Origin: an uncultured Clostridia bacterium
Lineage (GTDB): Bacteria > Bacillota > Clostridia > Oscillospirales > Oscillospiraceae
NCBI GenBank assembly: GCA_947177005.1
Contig: CAMWSZ010000123.1
Span: 1 to 7,916, forward strand
Length of the DNA stretch: 7,916 nucleotides
Reading direction: 5' to 3'
The first letter of the stretch is position 1. Every line of letters starts with the position of its first letter. The position numbers were made by a program, and so were the translations under genes. This document shows, in pieces, positions 1-6,766 of this stretch. Under the pieces are notes generated by a model. The model saw only the letters and a list, made by a program, of their open reading frames with translations, made no database searches and was not told where the DNA came from.

Positions 1-113
1 GCGCGGACGGCGGTGACAGCGCGGACGGCGGTGACAGCGCGGACGGCGGTGACAGCGCGGACGGCGGTGACAGTACAGACGGCGGCGGCAGTACGGACGG
101 CGGAAACGAGTGA
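1..113 (+). CDS. C-terminal tail of an unidentified protein (5' truncated)
   Basis: An open frame enters from the left edge (first full codon at position 3) and ends at TGA 111-113. What is visible is only a low-complexity tail: four copies of A-D-G-G-D-S, then T-D-G-G-G-S, then T-D-G-G-N-E and stop. It is rich in Asp, Gly and Ser, has no hydrophobic residue and should be disordered and acidic. The next gene, truB, starts 3 nt after the stop and has no strong ribosome-binding site, so the two are probably translationally coupled. In Firmicutes the gene before truB is commonly rbfA or the DHH phosphoesterase nrnA. Either could carry this tail, but nothing in the visible residues identifies it. 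That the frame is really translated is inferred from codon-phased repetition, absence of stops and tight spacing to truB. Confidence 0.6.
   Translation, partial: ADGGDSADGGDSADGGDSADGGDSTDGGGSTDGGNE
3..110 (+). repeat. 18-bp in-frame tandem repeat, six units
   Basis: The unit GCGGACGGCGGTGACAGC is repeated head to tail at 3-20, 21-38, 39-56 and 57-74; the fourth copy differs only in its last base (C to T). Two degenerate units follow at 75-92 and 93-110, keeping the GAC-GGC core. Positions 1-2 (GC) fit the end of a further unit to the left, so the array probably extends beyond the window. The period is a multiple of three, so copy-number change by slippage would lengthen or shorten the encoded tail without a frameshift. 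Confidence 0.95.
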
Positions 114-116
114 TTT

Positions 117-989
117 ATGCCCAGCGGAATTGTGATTATTGATAAGCCCGCGGATTGGACCAGCATGGACGTCTGCGCCAAGCTGCGGGGCATTCTGAGA
201 GAACGCCGGATCGGTCATGGGGGTACGCTGGACCCCATGGCCACCGGCGTCCTGCCTGTATTCGTGGGCACAGCCGCACGGGCGGTGGAGTTTGCGGAGC
301 AGGGCAGTAAGGAGTATCTTGCCGGACTGCGGCTGGGCGTCGTGACCAACACCCAGGACAGTACCGGTGAGATCCTCGAGACGCGGGACGTGAATGTCAG
401 CCGCGCCGCGCTGGAGGCCGTTCTGGAGCGGTTCAAAGGCGATATCGGGCAGGTGCCGCCGATGTACTCCGCCCTCAAGCGGAACGGCAAAAAGCTCTAT
501 GAGCTGGCACGGGCCGGGAAGGAGGTCCACAGGGACCCCAGACCCGTAACGATCCACGAACTGGAAGTGCTGGAGCAGACCGGACAGAATAGTTTTCTGC
601 TGCGGGTAAAGTGCTCCAAAGGGACCTATGTGCGGACGCTGTGCCACGATATCGGTCAGACGCTGGGGTGCGGCGGGTGCATGGACAGCCTGCGCCGGAC
701 AATGGCGGCGGGCTTTACTCTGGAGCAGGCCGTCACGCTGGAGCAGGTGCAGGAGCAGGGAGAAGCTTTGCTCCTGCCGGTTGACCGCTTTTTTGCGGCG
801 TATCCGGCGTACCGGCTGGCCTCGCCCCGGCAGGAGCATCTCTGCCGGAACGGGAACCCGGTGCCTGTACGAAATCTGACCGGCGGCTTCTACCGGGTAT
901 ACGGACAGGACGGCGTTTTCCTGTGTCTGAGCCGGTGGGAGAACGGCAGGCTTGTGTCCGTTAAAAATTTCTTTACGTCAGGGGGATGA
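117..989 (+). CDS. truB: tRNA pseudouridine(55) synthase TruB
   Basis: TruB isomerises uridine 55 in the T-arm of tRNA to pseudouridine in the cytoplasm. The 290-residue product has the family motifs in order: the N-terminal KPADWTS (10-16), then GHGGTLDPMATGVLPV (33-48) with the presumed catalytic aspartate D39. These are followed by VPPMYSALK (113-121) and CSKGTYVRTLCHDIG (166-180), and then a C-terminal RNA-binding extension from about residue 225. Length is normal for bacterial TruB. The first motif has D where many family members have G (KPxGxTS). The ATG at 117 lies 3 nt after the preceding stop with no good Shine-Dalgarno sequence, suggesting coupling to the upstream gene. Its stop overlaps the annotated ribF start in an ATGA arrangement, which places both in one transcript. 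Confidence 0.97.
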   Translation: MPSGIVIIDKPADWTSMDVCAKLRGILRERRIGHGGTLDPMATGVLPVFVGTAARAVEFAEQGSKEYLAGLRLGVVTNTQDSTGEILETRDVNVSRAALEAVLERFKGDIGQVPPMYSALKRNGKKLYELARAGKEVHRDPRPVTIHELEVLEQTGQNSFLLRVKCSKGTYVRTLCHDIGQTLGCGGCMDSLRRTMAAGFTLEQAVTLEQVQEQGEALLLPVDRFFAAYPAYRLASPRQEHLCRNGNPVPVRNLTGGFYRVYGQDGVFLCLSRWENGRLVSVKNFFTSGG

Positions 990-1903
990 CCGGAGTGCAG
1001 GAACGTAAAAAAGTGATCGCGCTGGGATTTTTCGACGGCGTGCATCTGGGTCATCAGGCACTGCTGCGCCGTACCGTGGAGCGTGCCGGGGAGCGGGATA
1101 TGATCCCCGCTGTCTTTACCTTCGACCGGTCCCCTAAAGAGTTTGTGACCGGCGTGCCAGTGCCCCTGCTGACCAGTGCGGAGGCGCGGCGGGAGGCGGT
1201 ACAGGCGCTGTTCCCCATCAGCCAGGTCATCACAGCCCCCTTTGACGAAAAAATGATGACCATGCCGTGGGTGGATTTTGTGCTGCTGCTGGCGCAGAAG
1301 TATCACGCAGGTTGGATTGTTGCCGGACACGATTTCCGGTTCGGCCACCAAAATTCCGGAACGCCCGCCCTTCTGTCGAAAAAAGCCGCCGCGCTGGGAA
1401 TGGGCTGCGACATCATCCCTGCCGTGACGCTGGACGGCGTGACGGTCAGCTCTACCCATATCCGCAGGCTGCTCCAGGAGGGCGATGTGGAGGAAGCCGC
1501 CCGGTTTTTGGGCCGCCGGTTTTCGCTCAGCGGCCCGGTCCGGCACGGAAAGGGGCTCGGTTCCTCCCGGCTGGGTACGCCGACGGTGAATCTGGCGCCG
1601 CCGAAGGGACAGCTTGTACCGGCCTTTGGAGTCTACGCCGCCCTTGTGAGCGTAGGCGAAAAGGTCTACGAAGCCGTCACCAACGTAGGCGTCAGGCCCA
1701 CGGTGGATGTGAACGGCGGCGTGACGGTGGAGAGTCATCTGCTGGACCAGTCGGTGCAGGCATACGGAAAGGGTTGCCGGGTGGAATTTCTGCGGCGGCT
1801 GCGTCCGGAACGGAAATTTGCCGGTTTGGAGGAGCTGCGCACGCAGATTGCGAAAGATGCCGGTGCGGCGCGGGCCTATTTTCAGGGAAGCGGAACCGTC
1901 TGA
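986..1903 (+). CDS. ribF: Bifunctional riboflavin kinase / FAD synthetase RibF
   Basis: RibF phosphorylates riboflavin to FMN and adenylylates FMN to FAD. The N-terminal nucleotidyltransferase domain shows GFFDGVHLGHQ (14-24, HxGH-type), GHDFRFG (114-120) and SSTHIR (155-160). The C-terminal riboflavin kinase domain runs from about 175 with a GxxxxxRLGTPTVNL stretch (190-203), NVGVRPTV (233-240) and VESHLLD (248-254), whose E249 fits the catalytic acid/base. The kinase substrate loop is slightly unusual: many homologues have LGFPTAN where this one has LGTPTVN. Length (305) is normal. ATG 986 overlaps the truB stop, but AGGGGG at 980-985 abuts it with no spacing. An in-frame GTG at 995 has that Shine-Dalgarno at about 9 nt and may be the true start (302 residues). 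It is the last gene of the operon; a weak hairpin follows at 1920-1939. Confidence 0.96.
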   Translation: MTGVQERKKVIALGFFDGVHLGHQALLRRTVERAGERDMIPAVFTFDRSPKEFVTGVPVPLLTSAEARREAVQALFPISQVITAPFDEKMMTMPWVDFVLLLAQKYHAGWIVAGHDFRFGHQNSGTPALLSKKAAALGMGCDIIPAVTLDGVTVSSTHIRRLLQEGDVEEAARFLGRRFSLSGPVRHGKGLGSSRLGTPTVNLAPPKGQLVPAFGVYAALVSVGEKVYEAVTNVGVRPTVDVNGGVTVESHLLDQSVQAYGKGCRVEFLRRLRPERKFAGLEELRTQIAKDAGAARAYFQGSGTV

Positions 1904-1919
1904 TAGACGCATCTGTTTA

Positions 1920-1939
1920 CCGGCAGTCCGCCCTGCCGG
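1920..1939 (+). terminator. Possible weak terminator hairpin after ribF
   Basis: CCGGCAG (1920-1926) and CTGCCGG (1933-1939) form a perfect 7-bp stem with a 6-nt loop, 17 nt after the ribF stop. The following tract (CTCTTTATG, then TTTTTG some 20 nt on) is only moderately T-rich, so termination may be incomplete. It sits between two differently controlled operons, where a terminator is expected. Confidence 0.4.
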
Positions 1940-1994
1940 AATCAGCCTCTTTATGAACTTTTTGTTAAACTGATAAAATTTCCTAAAAAACCTC

Positions 1995-2023
1995 TTGCAT
2001 TCTGCGGAGAGATGATGTAATAT
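1995..2023 (+). promoter_or_regulatory. Sigma-A-like promoter of groESL
   Basis: TTGCAT (1995-2000) and TAATAT (2018-2023) are separated by exactly 17 nt. Upstream, 1960-1990 is A/T-rich and resembles an UP element. Transcription would begin at about 2030, at the left arm of the CIRCE palindrome, so HrcA bound there would block the polymerase. An alternative -10 (TATAAG, 2021-2026) has a less favourable 20-nt spacing. Confidence 0.75.
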
Positions 2024-2025
2024 AA

Positions 2026-2064
2026 GCGCTGTTAGCACTCCGGGTGATTGAGTGCTAACAGCGC
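2026..2064 (+). promoter_or_regulatory. CIRCE operator (HrcA-binding site), extended
   Basis: The canonical CIRCE sequence TTAGCACTC (2032-2040), a 9-nt spacer, and GAGTGCTAA (2050-2058) is present without a mismatch. The complementarity continues outward: GCGCTG before and CAGCGC after extend each arm to 15 bp (2026-2040 and 2050-2064), still perfect. CIRCE is the operator of the heat-shock repressor HrcA, which itself depends on GroESL for activity, giving a feedback loop. Located at and just after the predicted transcription start, it also forms the first stem-loop of the groESL mRNA. The hrcA gene is not in this window. Confidence 0.98.
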
Positions 2065-2111
2065 AGGACCTTTCCGGTCCCCCAGATTCGTTATCAAAAA
2101 ATTATTCATAT

Positions 2112-2118
2112 AGGAGGA
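2112..2118 (+). promoter_or_regulatory. Ribosome-binding site of groES
   Basis: AGGAGGA lies 8 nt before ATG 2127. It decides the groES start: an in-frame ATG at 2052 would add 25 residues, but lies inside the CIRCE palindrome and has no ribosome-binding site. Confidence 0.9.
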
Positions 2119-2126
2119 ACTTTCCC

Positions 2127-2411
2127 ATGAAGCTCATACCGTTAGCAGACCGCGTCGTCCTCAAGGCCATGGAGGCCGAGGAGACTACCAAAGGTGGCAT
2201 CATCCTTACGTCCAGCGCTAAAGAAAAGCCCTCGGTCGCGGAAGTCATTTCCGTAGGCCCCGGCGGCATGGTTGACGGCAAGGAAGTCACAATGTCCGTC
2301 AAGCCCGGCGACAAGGTCATTACCGATAAGTATTCCGGCTCCAACGTCAAGGTCGGCGACGATGAATTCGTGATCGTCCGGCAGGGCGATATCTTGGCAA
2401 TCGTAGAGTAA
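2127..2411 (+). CDS. groES: Co-chaperonin GroES (Hsp10)
   Basis: GroES forms the heptameric lid of the GroEL folding chamber in the cytoplasm. The 94-residue product is of normal length and begins MKLIPLADRVVLK, the family N-terminus. The mobile loop spans roughly residues 16-34 and carries the GroEL-binding hydrophobic tripeptide I25-I26-L27 after GG. The core has VAEVISVGPGG (37-47) and the C-terminal strand ends GDILAIVE. The start is set by AGGAGGA at 2112-2118. It is transcribed from the CIRCE-controlled promoter and followed after 36 nt by groEL in the same operon. Confidence 0.98.
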   Translation: MKLIPLADRVVLKAMEAEETTKGGIILTSSAKEKPSVAEVISVGPGGMVDGKEVTMSVKPGDKVITDKYSGSNVKVGDDEFVIVRQGDILAIVE

Positions 2412-2447
2412 TTATTTCCGCTTAATGAAATTGGAGGTTATGCTATT

Positions 2448-4076
2448 ATGTCTAAATTAATCAAGCGCGGCGAGGATGCCCGCAAAGCTCTCGAAACCGG
2501 CGTCAATCAGCTTGCTGATACCGTTAAAGTCACCCTGGGCCCCAAAGGCCGCAATGTGGTGCTGGATAAGAAATACGGCGCTCCCCTCATCACCAACGAC
2601 GGCGTTACCATTGCCAAGGAAATCGAGCTGGATGATCCGTTCGAGAACATGGGCGCGCAGCTGGTGAAGGAGGTCTCCACCAAGACCAACGACGTGGCAG
2701 GCGACGGCACCACCACCGCTACCCTGCTGGCACAGTCCATTATTGGCGAGGGCCTGAAAAATCTGGCCGCCGGCGCCAACCCCATTGTGATGAAAAAGGG
2801 CATTGCCAAGGCCGTTGAGACTGCCGTCGCGTCCATTCGCAGCGATTCCCAGAAGGTCAACGGCACCGATGATATCGCCCGCGTCGGCACTGTCTCCTCC
2901 GGCGACGAGGTCATCGGCAAGCTGATCGCCGAGGCTATGGAAAAGGTCTCCGCCGACGGCGTAATCACCATTGAGGAGTCCAAGACCTCTGAGACCTACA
3001 GCGAGGTCGTTGAGGGCATGATGTTCGACCGCGGCTATATCTCCCCCTACATGGCTACCGATATGGAGAAAATGGAAGCCGTCGTGGATGACGCCTATAT
3101 CCTTGTGACCGACAAGAAGATCTCCGTCATCGCCGACATCCTCCCCCTGCTGGAACAGCTGGTCCAGTCCGGCAAAAAGCTGGTCATTATCGCCGAGGAC
3201 GTGGAGGGCGAAGCCCTCAGCACCCTGCTGGTCAACCGCCTGCGCGGCACCCTGAACGTCGTGTGCGTTAAGGCCCCCGGATTCGGCGACCGCCGCAAGG
3301 AAATGCTTCAGGATATCGCTATCCTAACCGGCGGCCAGGTCATCAGCGAGGAGCTGGGCTATGAACTCAAAAACGCTACCTTTGATATGCTGGGCAAAGC
3401 CCGTCAGGTGAAGGTCACAAAGGAGAACACCATTATTGTTGACGGCGCGGGCAACAGCGATGATATCAAGAACCGTATTGCGCAGATCCGCAGTCAGATC
3501 GCCGTGACCACCTCCGACTATGATAAGGAGAAGCTTCAGGAACGTCTGGCGAAAATGGCCGGCGGCGTGGCGGTCATCAAGGTCGGCGCTGCCACCGAGA
3601 CCGAGATGAAAGAGAAGAAGCTGCGCATTGAGGACGCCCTGAACGCTACAAAGGCGGCTGTTGAAGAGGGCATCGTTTCCGGCGGCGGCACCGTGTATGT
3701 GAACGCGATTCCCGCAGTAGAGGCCCTGCTCAACGAGGTTGACGGCGACGAAAAAACCGGCGTGCGCATTATTGCCAAGGCTCTGGAAGCTCCTGTCCGT
3801 CAGATCGCAGCCAACGCCGGTCTGGACGGCTCTGTGGTGCTGGAAAACGTCAAAAAGGCCGAAAAAGGCACCGGTTTCGATGCGTACAAGGAAGAGTATG
3901 TGGACATGATCAGCGCCGGTATCGTGGACCCCGCAAAGGTGACCCGTTCCGCGCTGGAGAACGCCGCGTCCGTAGCGGCAATGGTGCTGACCACCGAGTC
4001 CCTTGTAACCGATAAGCCCGAGCCTCCCGCACCCCCCGCACCCGGCGGCGATATGGGCATGGGCGGCATGTATTAA
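2448..4076 (+). CDS. groEL: Chaperonin GroEL (Hsp60)
   Basis: GroEL is the tetradecameric ATP-dependent chaperonin that encloses unfolded proteins under GroES. The 542 residues match the usual bacterial length. The equatorial domain has TLGPKGRNVVLD (29-40), ITNDG (48-52) and the nucleotide loop GDGTTTAT (85-92) with D86. ATP-hydrolysis aspartate D396 (E. coli D398) lies in RIEDALNATKAAVEEG. The apical domain includes GYISPY (196-201) and the hydrophobic substrate-binding segment around ILPLLEQLVQSGKK (231-244). The tail ends in a proline-rich PEPPAPPAP stretch followed by GGDMGMGGMY, a short version of the GGM tail. GGAGG at 2433-2437 sits 10 nt before the ATG. It is the second gene of the HrcA/CIRCE operon and ends before the hairpin at 4099-4134. 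Confidence 0.99.
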   Translation: MSKLIKRGEDARKALETGVNQLADTVKVTLGPKGRNVVLDKKYGAPLITNDGVTIAKEIELDDPFENMGAQLVKEVSTKTNDVAGDGTTTATLLAQSIIGEGLKNLAAGANPIVMKKGIAKAVETAVASIRSDSQKVNGTDDIARVGTVSSGDEVIGKLIAEAMEKVSADGVITIEESKTSETYSEVVEGMMFDRGYISPYMATDMEKMEAVVDDAYILVTDKKISVIADILPLLEQLVQSGKKLVIIAEDVEGEALSTLLVNRLRGTLNVVCVKAPGFGDRRKEMLQDIAILTGGQVISEELGYELKNATFDMLGKARQVKVTKENTIIVDGAGNSDDIKNRIAQIRSQIAVTTSDYDKEKLQERLAKMAGGVAVIKVGAATETEMKEKKLRIEDALNATKAAVEEGIVSGGGTVYVNAIPAVEALLNEVDGDEKTGVRIIAKALEAPVRQIAANAGLDGSVVLENVKKAEKGTGFDAYKEEYVDMISAGIVDPAKVTRSALENAASVAAMVLTTESLVTDKPEPPAPPAPGGDMGMGGMY

Positions 4077-4098
4077 TCCCGTTATAAATCATGTTGAT

Positions 4099-4148
4099 TG
4101 TCCCCGGTACACGATACAGCGTGTACCGGGGACATCTTTATTTGTTGG
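4099..4148 (+). terminator. Rho-independent terminator of groESL
   Basis: TGTCCCCGGTACAC (4099-4112) and GTGTACCGGGGACA (4121-4134) form a perfect 14-bp stem with an 8-nt loop. A T-rich run (TCTTTATTTGTT) follows on the plus strand. It starts 22 nt after the groEL stop. The same hairpin lies 28 nt beyond the end of prmA on the minus strand. It may partly serve that operon too, although the minus-strand tail is not a clean T tract. Confidence 0.92.
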
Positions 4149-4162
4149 TGTAAAACTGGAGG

Positions 4163-5128
4163 TCACCCCACAGGCAGACGGCACACAAAGCTGTACCATC
4201 CCTCTGCGGCGTTCGCCTCCAGAATCTCCAGACCGCTGGCCTCCAATACCCCCTGCACTTCCTCCGCTCTCTCGTCTATGATTCCGGAACACAGGAAAAT
4301 TCCGCCTTTTTTCACCATATATTGTACATTCGGTGCCAGCGCAATAATCACATCCGCCACAATATTTGCAGCGGCAATATCATATCCGCTGCCCAGTTCC
4401 TTCTGAAAGCCGCTGTTCCCCAGAAGATCTCCGATCAGCACGGTATAACGGTCCTTTCCGATTTGGTTCAGCGCCGCGTTCTCATACGCAATGCCGGCTG
4501 CCTTGTCATCCACATCACAGGCCATTGCGCTGTCCGCGCCCAGCAGCAGCGCCGCTATGGACAAAATACCGCTGCCACAGCCCAGATCCAATATTTTCAT
4601 CCCGGACCGCACATATTTTTCCAGCGCCGTCAGACACAGGCGCGTTGTCGCGTGCCCGCCGGTGCCGAAGGCAAGCCCGGGGTTCAGACGCAGAACGGCA
4701 CGACCGTGGGAATCGGCCTCCTCCCACTCGGGAATGACTATAAGCCGCTCCCCAATCTCCATTGGTTTATAGAATTCCTTCCAGTTGTTTTCCCAGTCCT
4801 TATCCTCAATACCGTCCATTGTCATGAGCAGGGGCGCGTATTCTTCATGCTTCTTTTTTAAGTCCGCCAGAGCGATCCGCACCGCGGCAACCTGTCCAAA
4901 GCCCGCCTCGCTCTCCTCCACATAAAATGTGATCCGGCATTTTCCGGTCATAGAGCGGTCCAGCTCTTCATCCACATAGTCCCAATACTGCTGGTTCTGC
5001 TCCAGAAAACGGCGGAAATCTGCCTCATCCTCTATCACCAGGCCATCAATGCCCAATCCGCTGAGCATGGTCTCCACCGGCTCTAACCCCGCAGGGCTTG
5101 TGTCAATATGTAAAGCAAGCCATTTCAT
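4163..5128 (-). CDS. prmA: Ribosomal protein L11 methyltransferase PrmA
   Basis: PrmA uses S-adenosylmethionine to methylate ribosomal protein L11. The 321-residue protein has an N-terminal substrate-recognition domain (about 1-110) and a Rossmann-type methyltransferase domain. Family signatures include WENNWKEFYKP (112-122) and NPGLAFGTGGHATT (149-162; the usual first residue is D). SAM motif I is DLGCGSG (181-187), the acidic motif-II residue lies in CDVDD (205-209), and the active-site segment is AANIVADV (253-260). Length is slightly above the E. coli protein. AAAGGAG at 5139-5145 overlaps the comM stop and lies 10 nt upstream of the ATG, so it is translated from the comM-prmA transcript. 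In many Firmicutes prmA follows dnaJ; here it stands tail-to-tail with groEL instead. Confidence 0.95.
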   Translation of the reverse strand: MKWLALHIDTSPAGLEPVETMLSGLGIDGLVIEDEADFRRFLEQNQQYWDYVDEELDRSMTGKCRITFYVEESEAGFGQVAAVRIALADLKKKHEEYAPLLMTMDGIEDKDWENNWKEFYKPMEIGERLIVIPEWEEADSHGRAVLRLNPGLAFGTGGHATTRLCLTALEKYVRSGMKILDLGCGSGILSIAALLLGADSAMACDVDDKAAGIAYENAALNQIGKDRYTVLIGDLLGNSGFQKELGSGYDIAAANIVADVIIALAPNVQYMVKKGGIFLCSGIIDERAEEVQGVLEASGLEILEANAAEGWYSFVCRLPVG

Positions 5129-5143
5129 ATTTCCTGTTCTCCT

Positions 5144-6661
5144 TTATTGCCGCAAGATGTCAGTATTGCGGTACTGAATCGCCTCCGCAAGATGCGCGGC
5201 GGAGATCTTCTCCGCACTGTCCAGATCCGCTATCGTCCGGGCTACGCGCAGAATGCGGTCGTGACTGCGGGCCGTCAGACCCATGCGCCGGAATGCCGAC
5301 CGCAGCATCTTTTCTCCGGCTTCATCCAAAATGCAGTGCTGTCCCAGCATGGGCGGGGTCATGCGGGCGTTGCAGGACACCTCTGTACCGGCAAAGCGTC
5401 CGGCCTGTATTTTCCGGGCGGCGTCCACCCGTTTTTTAACATCCGCGGAGGATTCCGGCGTCTCCCTGCGCCGCATGGCCTCGAACTCCACCGACGGCAC
5501 CTCCACATGCAGGTCCATACGGTCCAGCATGGGACCGGAGATGCGTCCAACATATTTTTCCACCGCGGCATCCGTACACACGCACCGCCCCGACGGGTGC
5601 CCCCGCCAGCCGCACCGGCAGGGATTCATGGCGCACACCAGCATGAACCGGCTGGGCAGCCGCACCGAACCGGCGGCCCGCGTGATTGTGATTTCGCCGT
5701 CCTCAATGGGCTGGCGCAGCACCTCCATAGCGTCCTTGCTGAACTCCGGCAGCTCGTCCAAAAACAGCACCCCGTTGTGGGCGAGGGAGATCTCTCCCGG
5801 ACGCGGAAACGCTCCGCCGCCCGCCAGGGCTGCGGCGGAGGCGGTGTGGTGGGGACTGCGGAACGGACGCCGCTGCAACAGCGGATGCTGCCGGTCCGTC
5901 TTTCCGGCCACGGACCAGATTTCGGTGGCCTCCAAAGCCTCCTGCCGGGTCATGGCGGGCAGAATCGACGGCAGACGCCTTGCCAGCATGGATTTTCCGG
6001 AACCGGGTGAGCCGATCAGCAGGATGTTGTGGCCTCCGGCGGCGGCGATCTCCAGAGCGCGTTTTACATTTTCCTGTCCCATAACGTCGGAGAAATCCAG
6101 TCCCGCTTCCGTCGAGTTGCCGGGTGTCCACTCTTTGGCAGCGGAAATGGGCGTTTCACCCCGCAGGTGGGCCAATAGCTGCTGTACATTCTCTACAGGG
6201 TAAACCGTCAGGCCGCCGGCAAGGGTGGCCTCGGCGGCGTTTTCGGCGGGCACGTACAGCTCCTTCACGCCTGCCCGTGCAGCGGCCATTGCCATTGGCA
6301 GAATCCCCGTAATGGGACGCAGCGCGCCGGTCAGGGACAGCTCTCCTAAAAAGGCCGCGGTCTCCGGCGGCGCGTCCACGGCCTCCTGGGCCGCCAGAAT
6401 GCCCAGCAGAACCGGCAGGTCGTAAACGGTCCCCTCCTTCCGCAGCGCGGCGGGAGCCAGGTTAACGGTGATGCGGGAGACCGGGAATTTCGCGCCGCAG
6501 CCCTTGATCGCCGCCCGGACGCGCTCCCGGGATTCCTTGACCGCAGTGTCCGGCAGCCCCACCATGTCGAAGGCAGGCAGTCCGCCGGACAGCGCACACT
6601 CAACAGACACTTCATAGCCTGTGATTCCCTGCAATCCCAGGGAGCGGATCGTTACAACCAT
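5144..6661 (-). CDS. comM: YifB/ComM family Mg-chelatase-like AAA+ ATPase
   Basis: ComM-type proteins are hexameric AAA+ ATPases; in Vibrio cholerae ComM drives branch migration during integration of transforming DNA. In Clostridia the role is less clear. The 505 residues comprise an N-terminal Lon-S5-like domain (about 1-170, with LPAFDMVGLPDTAVKESRERV) and an AAA+ core. The core has Walker A GSPGSGKS (217-224), the RRPFRSPHHTAS segment (264-275) and Walker B VLFLDE (298-303). The family cysteine cluster is at 343-362 (CAMNPCRCG through CVC). GPMLDRMDLHVEV (376-388) contains a likely arginine finger, and a C-terminal helical lid follows. The cysteine motif reads NPCRCG where most members have NPCPCG. 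GGAG at 6669-6672 lies 7 nt before the start. It is the first gene of the comM-prmA operon, with 15 nt between the genes. Confidence 0.96.
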   Translation of the reverse strand: MVVTIRSLGLQGITGYEVSVECALSGGLPAFDMVGLPDTAVKESRERVRAAIKGCGAKFPVSRITVNLAPAALRKEGTVYDLPVLLGILAAQEAVDAPPETAAFLGELSLTGALRPITGILPMAMAAARAGVKELYVPAENAAEATLAGGLTVYPVENVQQLLAHLRGETPISAAKEWTPGNSTEAGLDFSDVMGQENVKRALEIAAAGGHNILLIGSPGSGKSMLARRLPSILPAMTRQEALEATEIWSVAGKTDRQHPLLQRRPFRSPHHTASAAALAGGGAFPRPGEISLAHNGVLFLDELPEFSKDAMEVLRQPIEDGEITITRAAGSVRLPSRFMLVCAMNPCRCGWRGHPSGRCVCTDAAVEKYVGRISGPMLDRMDLHVEVPSVEFEAMRRRETPESSADVKKRVDAARKIQAGRFAGTEVSCNARMTPPMLGQHCILDEAGEKMLRSAFRRMGLTARSHDRILRVARTIADLDSAEKISAAHLAEAIQYRNTDILRQ

Positions 6662-6694
6662 GTTCTTTCTCCATTTCTGTTTCTTAGATAGTTT

Positions 6695-6703
6695 ATTATA
6701 CCA
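6695..6703 (-). promoter_or_regulatory. Extended -10 promoter of comM-prmA
   Basis: On the minus strand 6703-6695 reads TGGTATAAT, a perfect extended -10 element (TGnTATAAT). No good -35 is found 16-18 nt upstream, which is typical when an extended -10 is used. The start of transcription would fall near 6688, giving a leader of about 27 nt before the comM ATG. Confidence 0.65.
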
Positions 6704-6766
6704 CCGTTTACTGTCCTCTCACATTTGTGAAAAGCGACAAAATAGGCGTTAGATTTTTGTGCAGTT

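Noticed and set aside
1..110. The repeat array as a CRISPR or iteron origin
   Set aside because: Units are contiguous with no spacers, the period is a multiple of three in an open coding frame, and the degenerate units keep codon structure, so it is a coding repeat.
890..2038. Long minus-strand open frame (382 codons) opposite ribF
   Set aside because: It is antisense to a clearly recognisable ribF and runs through the groESL promoter and CIRCE. Its translation is rich in Arg, His and Gly, with no recognisable domain, as expected for a shadow frame in GC-rich DNA.
2052..2126. N-terminal extension of groES from ATG 2052
   Set aside because: The start lies inside the CIRCE palindrome without a ribosome-binding site, while ATG 2127 has AGGAGGA at the right distance and gives the family N-terminus.
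4322..4861. Plus-strand open frame of 179 codons within prmA
   Set aside because: It is antisense to prmA, whose SAM-binding and active-site motifs are intact. No ribosome-binding site or domain supports the alternative.
5147..6203. Two long plus-strand open frames (287 and 306 codons) within comM
   Set aside because: Both are antisense to the fully conserved ComM/YifB frame and show no protein-like motifs.
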